This document shows positions 58,200-64,000 of a DNA stretch of 64,000 bases, piece by piece (position 1 is the first letter of the stretch; each line of letters starts with the position of its first letter). The stretch lies in assembly GCA_033032175.1 (NCBI GenBank), contig CM065312.1, positions 3,410,001 through 3,474,000 of the forward strand. Direction: 5' to 3'. The stretch comes from Saturnia japonica (lineage: Eukaryota > Arthropoda > Insecta > Lepidoptera > Saturniidae). A program made the translations under genes and the position numbers. Below the pieces are notes generated by a model that had not been told where the DNA came from, did no database searches, and worked only from the letters and a program-made list of their open reading frames with translations.

Positions 58200-58440
58200 T
58201 TTCAAATGTCCCGCTACGGCCAAAGCGCACGCGCCGGCGCGCCGTCCCTCACTGACTCACACGCATCCCGAAACACCCTTCAGATCTATTTTTTGAATTT
58301 CAAAATAGGAACAAAAGAAGAGGGGAGCAGAGCGCCCTCTCGGCGTTTGAAATTATATATAGAACGGCGCAAGCCAAGACACGTTCGGGCTTCGCACCGC
58401 GCTCGAGTTCGTTCACACGGGGAAGCGCTTTGAGGTATAA
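58200..58440. promoter_or_regulatory. GC-rich island with TATA box, candidate promoter
   Basis: A CpG-rich island in AT-rich DNA contains TATATATA (58354-58361) followed by CGCAAGCC and many CpGs, and GAG|GTATAA at about 58434 as a possible donor. A CTCF-core-like AGAGGGCGCT is on the minus strand (58340-58331). No good initiator lies 30 bp after the TATA box. The 94-codon open frame here is arginine-rich chance coding. Confidence 0.25.
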
Positions 58441-58780
58441 TACAATTAAATGACAGTTTTTCCTTCAAGTACTTTGTTTAAGATTTAAATTTCATTTAGG
58501 ATTAATTTTCTTATAATTTAGAAATATTATACTATACTTTGAAGCTTTATATTTCGTTCGGTGGACTCATAGGAAGCGAATATTTGCACCCTCAAAATAT
58601 TAAGGCGTAAGTTATTATCATAGTTCAAATTTATATGCTTGTGTACCTAAAGACACATTATGTAAACTGCATCATATAAATGAAATATGGGTCTAGTAAA
58701 ATGAAAAATATTCTTCTAAATAAACTATGTTACAATGTGGTTATTTTTAATTTTATAGATTTAGTGTTATGTTCATAATC

Positions 58781-59078
58781 TTACTTGATCTTAAGTGATG
58801 GTGGGGCTCAAGCCCACACTAAGCCTAGTGGAAGACTGGCTCTCAAATGCAGCTGCGGTAACATACCTATTGGTGCTAACTTGAGAGTTAACTTGAACTT
58901 TTACTACCATTTATCTCGAGGGTGGTAGCTAACCAGGTGGACATTAGAAAATTTCCTACCACCATGCTATATTTTCATCACGATGTTTTCCTTCATTAAA
59001 ACCTCACGTTCATTGCAGGGAATTTAAACTACAGTCGATAGGCGCGAAGTCCGTATACGCTACCACTGAGGTATCGTT
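58781..59078 (-). mobile_element. SINE family 2, longest copy
   Basis: On the minus strand the head reads CGATACCTCAGTGGTAGCG (A-box-like) and the body GAAGGAAAACATCGTGATG, ATAGCATGGTGGTAGG and GCAGCTGCATTTGAGAGCC, ending near CCACCATCACTTAAG. It matches the 20.4- and 50.8-kb copies in order. The B-box is degraded. Confidence 0.65.
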
Positions 59079-59449
59079 GCTTCATACCATAATAACCAAT
59101 GATATTTTATGTAAAAATGCGTTATAATATCATGGATAGTAACTTTTCTAAAAAATAAAACGAAATATAGCGAACAAATGTTTATACAATATGTATAAGT
59201 AAATAAAAGTAATAAAATAAACTGGATTAAAATAAGGGAAAAATATTTTTATATATTTTATTGAATTGTATTTATTACAAAAGTGCAGGGTTAGGAAGAC
59301 ACTGTCCAATCAATTGTTATTCTGACTATTGGAGGGTAAATAAATGGACGTTTAAAATATTCTATAATCTGAAGGAATTAAGGTCATCGACTGCGAAACG
59401 TAAAACACGAACCTACGCGCACATCTTACTGATTTTTTAAATTTACTCC
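59079..59449. other. No gene seen
   Basis: AT-rich. Confidence 0.45.
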
Positions 59450-59660
59450 AATTTTGACAGCGCACTTCACCCCCCGACCCATTCAGGATTTACGAGTGGA
59501 CCCAAGTTTTTACGACTTGATTCAGCGGCGACGTCACAACGCAACGCCGCCCTCGAAAATCTATCCGGAGGAGTCGTTAATGAGAATGGGGAACTATCAT
59601 TCAGCGGGTTGTCGGAATCGACATTATAGAGAGCGGATGTCTATTTAAAGGTTATCTTTC
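59450..59660. other. GC-rich island, possible conserved non-coding element or exon
   Basis: About 200 bp of balanced base composition with CGGCGACGTCAC and GGAGTCGTTAATGAG (a TAAT homeodomain core). The 64-codon open frame across it (59454-59648) has no recognised domain. Candidate enhancer or unrecognised exon; nothing decides it. Confidence 0.25.
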
Positions 59661-60512
59661 CAGCGTCCGTAATTTTTTTTCTTCGATAAGTAATCAAGAC
59701 GTTTGTCTGCCGAGAATGAATGTGGATCAAAGAGGGCATCAAACGTCAGTGCTGGCGTTCCTTTCGTGTTGATTTTATGTTGAATAATCTTCAATTATCG
59801 AAAATTTGAAGCGGTATAACTTTGACAAAGTTCGGATGTCGCCTTGATAAATTCGGATTTCATAATATGTTTTTGGTTGAGTGAAGGATCGTGATGGAAC
59901 TATACATAGTTTGAGCCTTAGCTACTGTCGATACGAAACGATATGCTACGGCATCCAAAATTAAAAGTAAATCCACTTTTTAAACTTATCAGAACATAGA
60001 TGATAAATTATTATGATCAAAAGCAAGCCTAAAGACAATAAAGAAATGATTTTAAGAATGAATCAAAATCTTTTCAAAATAAGAGGGTATGACCAATTGA
60101 GTAGTATTAGAAGAAGAAAAAGCTATAACTAATAATAAAAAGATAATTAGGCAGAGTGAAACGGTTTTAAATAAAAGATCAAATAGTAAAAGTACTGATA
60201 GTAGGGTAAGTGAGAATCAATCGAAACAGGCGTAGATGCATGAAGAGTTTAATAAAACTGACGAAACGAAAGAGGTTCGTAGGATTGAAAAAAGTGGCAC
60301 TCTTCTATGACTATAGATCTCCCGTGAGCGAGTGCGTGGCGTGTGGCGTGCTGTAAATGTTATAAAGATAGATAAAAAACAGAATTCAACTTGACTAGTT
60401 AAGTAATTTATATTTCTTTTCTGTCACCTTGGGTCCCAGTATTTGCATAAAATGATAAACGAGTCTACAATTTACTAGGACTACATATTTTAATATCTAA
60501 TCATTCCCTATA
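59661..60512. other. No gene seen
   Basis: A purine-rich stretch at 60060-60330 gives short lysine/asparagine-rich frames with no motif. Confidence 0.4.
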
Positions 60513-60630
60513 TCATACATATAAAAGTATACTTGTTTTAATTGTTGTCCATCAATTAGTTTTTTAAAACTGAACCGATTTTAATGAAATTTGGCATATA
60601 ATTCGATTATGTAGTGGAATAGGAAAATAT
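60513..60630 (+). repeat. Helitron-like 5' end fragment
   Basis: A|TCATACATATAAAAG and AACTGAACCGATTTTAATG, AAATTTGGCATA resemble the 5' part of short lepidopteran repeats with TC...CTAG ends. The CTAG end is missing. Confidence 0.4.
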
Positions 60631-60922
60631 TAAATTATTTCAGAAAGGCCAAATTAGAACAGAACTGGAATGGACCCAAGCGACATTCTTTTAACAACGA
60701 GTCAGCTGATGCTGAGATATGTCTAGACATATCTAATTCTGACTCGGCTCTCGATTCTAAGTATTCAAGTAATATAGCTATTTTCAGAACTATCCTTGTC
60801 CCTTTTAACCAACGGGAAGGATTACACACTACTAATATCACATGAATGACTTCAAAATGAAATAATTCAGTTATAATGTTAGACCCACACGAGGTGTTGC
60901 AATAAAATCTTGACAATGGCAA
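60614..60922. other. Overlapping unrecognised open frames on both strands
   Basis: The minus strand has a 95-codon frame (60922-60635). The plus strand is open for 93 codons without an ATG and reads RKAKLEQNWNGPKRHSF, NNESADAEICLDISNSDSAL and ILVPFNQREGLHTTNIT, with a possible acceptor TTATTTCAG at 60641. The plus reading looks more like a natural acidic protein segment. I do not recognise either. Confidence 0.25.
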
Positions 60923-63029
60923 TTGACGAATTATTCTCAGTAACAGTTACAATTATTATGCCAGATTGTAAATATTATGTAAAATTTACCAAGATGCACA
61001 GAGCGATTGGAGACTTGCAATGCAAATGTGGGCTGTAAATTGATAACAATTGTATTGCAGATACGGTTGCAATTTTGGAAAATATTTGTTATAGTCTAGT
61101 TCCGAGTGTTACCATGGTCAAAAGATATGCAGGTGATGATTGGTCAGTATTTCGCAGCATTACTTGACACACTATCGAATTAAATGAGTTCGCGGTCAAA
61201 AAGCTATCACCAAATACCTATCGGTGTCTGCGGCATCTACAATTACACGAATCAATTCAATGCAAGCTACGTTACAGCAGCGATATATTTAATAAGCACA
61301 TATTTCTAAAATTTTATGAGAAAAAAAAAGGAGTTACATTATATTTTTGGTTGCTAAAGTACGTAAAAGCAATACAAACTTAATATAATAACAATTTTCT
61401 AAATACAATGTGGAGAATAATCACGAAATTCTAAGAAAGATCGTAAAAACGTCGAAGAAGTAAATATACAAGCTAAATTCAGTATATTAACAATAAGCTG
61501 AAAACATAAAATAATGCTAATGCTCCTAAGCGCTTCATTTTTCCTAATAATGTTTAATAGCTTGGAAATATGTGAGAAGAGTTACTTTTTCGCTCAACTC
61601 GACTCGAAAAGCGATAAGGTTAGGAACATTCCCTAAAGTATTACCTAACTAGCCGATTTCCTTTAAACATATTTTATTTTATTTGATACGCTTTGTTGTG
61701 TGAATCAACTGTCTTAATGTTTTCGTTGTATTATTTTGTATAATTAGGAAGTTTTTTCATCTCTTAAATATAAGTGATTTATACCTGAACGGACGCTAAT
61801 AATTTAGACATTTTGGTGATATGTTATTAAATAAGCAAACCATGACACTAGGACTTGTCGTTTCTGGCTGGTTTCTAGTTGAAACTGCGATCATAACTCA
61901 CGAGCTGAGTAAGCCAAGCAAGTGAGTAGCGGCAGCTGACGTCGAGTGTCAGAAATAAATTAGCCGTTGAAAATTCATATTATAAAAGTTACGTTCACAA
62001 TCTATCGATGGTTTACAATCATTGATTATAAACCACCGTAAAATATTTTTATATAAATATGGTTTGTCATCCTATAGCTATCGTTAAACTGCTTGCAATC
62101 CAACAAATTCATTTCATCAAAGAAACATTCACTTCCGACTTGAACGTTTAATACAAAGTCTGAAGCCGAAATTACTAATCAAAGGTATCTTTTCAGTGAA
62201 CGTCAAAGCGAGGGCACGGTTACAGATTTAGAATCCGGATATCGGGGGGACACCGCATTTTTTGCCGGCGCGGCGTCACGACTTCAAACTGATGGCTCGC
62301 TTTTGTTGAAGATGTAGAAGTGATAGTGATTTTTTATCTGGAAGTGCTTTATTTATTTTGTAAAGCGGATTACTTTTTATATTTTGTTCCTTGTACTAAT
62401 ACAGAAAGCTTCGTGGGTGTCGTATAACAATTTAATAAGGTTTCATCATAATTGGATGAATGGTCTAGGAATGCACGCGGGACAAACAAAGAAACATACT
62501 TTTTGTATATTTAAGCACATAAATTACGTACTTAGAATTAATGGTCTAGTGATAGAAAGCATTGGAACCTAGAAGTTTACTTTGCAAATTGATTTCATAT
62601 ATCAATTATAAACTGGACTAATTTAAAAAGGTAAGTATAGGTAAGTAAGGTAGGTGTTTATAGAACTGAACTACTGATCTGATTATAAAAATCCTTTAAC
62701 TCATATGCTCATTGAGTAGGCTACATTTTATTATTTTTAAATTATATATTGTAACTAAAGCGAATCTATTCGCGAGCTGCTTGGTATAAAGTCAGCAAAA
62801 GGTCTGTTGAGAATAATGTAAAAAAAATGACCGGCACACTATAGCAAATTACTTTTAGGACGACACTATGTGCACATTTTCAGCAGATGTAATTAAGTCT
62901 CACTCATTGAAATAAAAATAAAGAACTAAAGTAATTAGAATTTTACATGAAACTCCAATATTTTTTTTAACAGCAACATAAAACTACATTAGTTGATGCC
63001 ACTTCCAGTAACTCAATATCTGACAACAC
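60923..63029. other. No gene seen; GC-rich patch 62210-62300
   Basis: Mostly AT-rich. The patch has TATCGGGGGGACACC and TTGCCGGCGCGGCGTCAC. The 62-codon frame at 62384-62572 has no motif. Confidence 0.4.
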
Positions 63030-63353
63030 TCATCGCTGGTCCTCAATAGGGCTTTTTTCCATCCCCTTCTTTCTTTTTTAGTCACGCCTCGTGTATTAAA
63101 GTGTTTAATTTGTTCTCTACGACGGCCTCAAGATGAATGGCATCGGGGAAGTCTGTTGATACACTCCTTGTTTGGTTTGATGGATTATATTTTCAATGTG
63201 GACGTGTTACATACATTCGATTTCCAATTCTTTTTACCTGAAGACACGTGTTATGTCGACCACATTTCAACAATTAGTTTTTCATTGATTTTTGCTAATA
63301 AGGTTTGTTTTCTTAGTGGTTCCGGTAAACAGAAATTTATTAATTATAATTAA
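63030..63353 (+). other. Open frame of about 107 codons, no family recognised
   Basis: Open from about 63030 to TAA at 63353. It contains CSLRRPQDEWHRGSLL, NVDVLHTFDFQFFLPEDTC and DHISTISFSLIF. A strong pyrimidine tract ending in TTTTTTAG at 63080 could be a splice acceptor, leaving ~90 codons. No domain recognised; it may be chance, a transposon remnant or an exon. Confidence 0.2.
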
Positions 63354-63527
63354 AATTTGAGTAAAGGTAGAGTAATCAATATAGACACGAGAATATATAA
63401 TAACAATATAATTTAATATAGAGTACCAAAATCGAACAAAATTATCAAATAAATATAGTCAAAAAGATTATTATTCTATTCTGAAATATATAAAAATTGA
63501 TCTAAAACATTTTTATTATCCAAAACC

Positions 63528-63899
63528 ATGTTAATTTCGCTTTATTTTCTACCAAAGATACCCAAGAGTAGTCAAAACACATCTACAAATCGTTTTCTTG
63601 TCTCGTTCAATAAAATCCGTACAAAGCTTGAATGCGTTATCAAGTCGAAAATACATACTTTTCAGAAAGGTTGTTTTAAAGTTTACGTCTTATTGGTATT
63701 TCTTATTTTAAAAAACCCTAGTGTAGTGCGATATATCAAAATAAGTGAACCTATCGATTTACTCATTTATTCACCTTATGAATTGGGCTACCCAGATGCC
63801 ATTTTGAAATTTGATGCAAGTCGACTTGTTAACCTGTTGACGCTTTGTATATCTTCTTCTTTTTTCTTCTCTTATAAAAATCGATGTTTGATTGTGTAA
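63528..63899 (+). CDS. Hypothetical 123-codon open frame
   Basis: The longest ATG-started frame outside known repeats. The middle (YVLLVFLILKNPSVVRYI) could be a membrane segment; the ends are lysine- and serine-rich. No domain recognised and no promoter or polyadenylation evidence. In DNA this AT-rich a frame of this length can arise by chance, and I think that is the more likely explanation. Confidence 0.12.
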   Translation: MLISLYFLPKIPKSSQNTSTNRFLVSFNKIRTKLECVIKSKIHTFQKGCFKVYVLLVFLILKNPSVVRYIKISEPIDLLIYSPYELGYPDAILKFDASRLVNLLTLCISSSFFFSYKNRCLIV

Positions 63900-64000
63900 G
63901 GACTCCAAATTTTCAGACAGTTTTCGTTGGGCTAATATCAACGGGTGAACCTGTAAAGTTTGGCAGCGATCAGATCAATGTTCTCTATGGACTCCAAAAC

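Noticed and set aside
58149..58433. 94-codon arginine-rich open frame
   Set aside because: It begins in AT-rich lysine-rich coding and crosses the CpG island with biased arginine/serine content; no domain, probably chance.
1..64000. CRISPR array, bacterial operons, phage or rRNA genes
   Set aside because: No regularly spaced repeats, no ribosome-binding-site-led coding and no rRNA sequence; the content is that of an insect nuclear genome.

Overview
This window looks like nuclear DNA from an insect, most likely a moth or butterfly (Lepidoptera). It is strongly AT-rich (about two thirds A+T by eye). It has no bacterial operon structure, ribosome-binding sites or dense coding, and it is full of short decayed transposon copies of kinds common in lepidopteran genomes. 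I could not recognise one intact host protein-coding gene. The window is best read as an intergenic region or a long intron acting as a landing ground for mobile elements.

Layout. 0-7 kb: three clustered copies of one unclassified repeat (1-2.3 kb), then mostly featureless AT-rich DNA. 7.2-7.9 kb: a Helitron-like remnant followed by the best host-gene candidate, an ATG-free putative first exon ending in a strong splice donor. 9-16 kb: a truncated retrotransposon with a 12-bp target-site duplication, decayed LINE polymerase ends and ACTAG-ended repeats. 16-28 kb: Helitron-like copies, tRNA-derived SINEs, a 41-bp perfect tandem duplication and a LINE nested in a Helitron-like element. 28-48 kb: the densest part, with six copies of one ~350-bp non-autonomous Helitron family, two LINE reverse-transcriptase tails, a GC-rich LINE 3' region with a poly(A) tail, a SINE carrying a nested LINE, a hAT transposase scrap, and two decayed coding sequences I cannot name. 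48-56 kb: more LINE ends, SINEs, an inverted pair of mariner-type transposase remnants and a 140-codon reverse-transcriptase C-terminal region broken only by stop codons. 56-64 kb: sparse repeats, three GC-rich islands (58.2, 59.5 and 62.2 kb) and some unrecognised open frames.

The coherent story is mobile-element biology, not a pathway. The clearest new observation is the Helitron family: A|TC at one end, and a 15-nt near-palindrome about 12 nt before CTAG|T at the other, in copies of both orientations across the window. Several other repeats share the A|TC...CTAG|T ends. Nested insertions and target-site duplications give a partial order of events. Family assignments come from recognising motifs and from comparing copies inside the window; no database search was possible.
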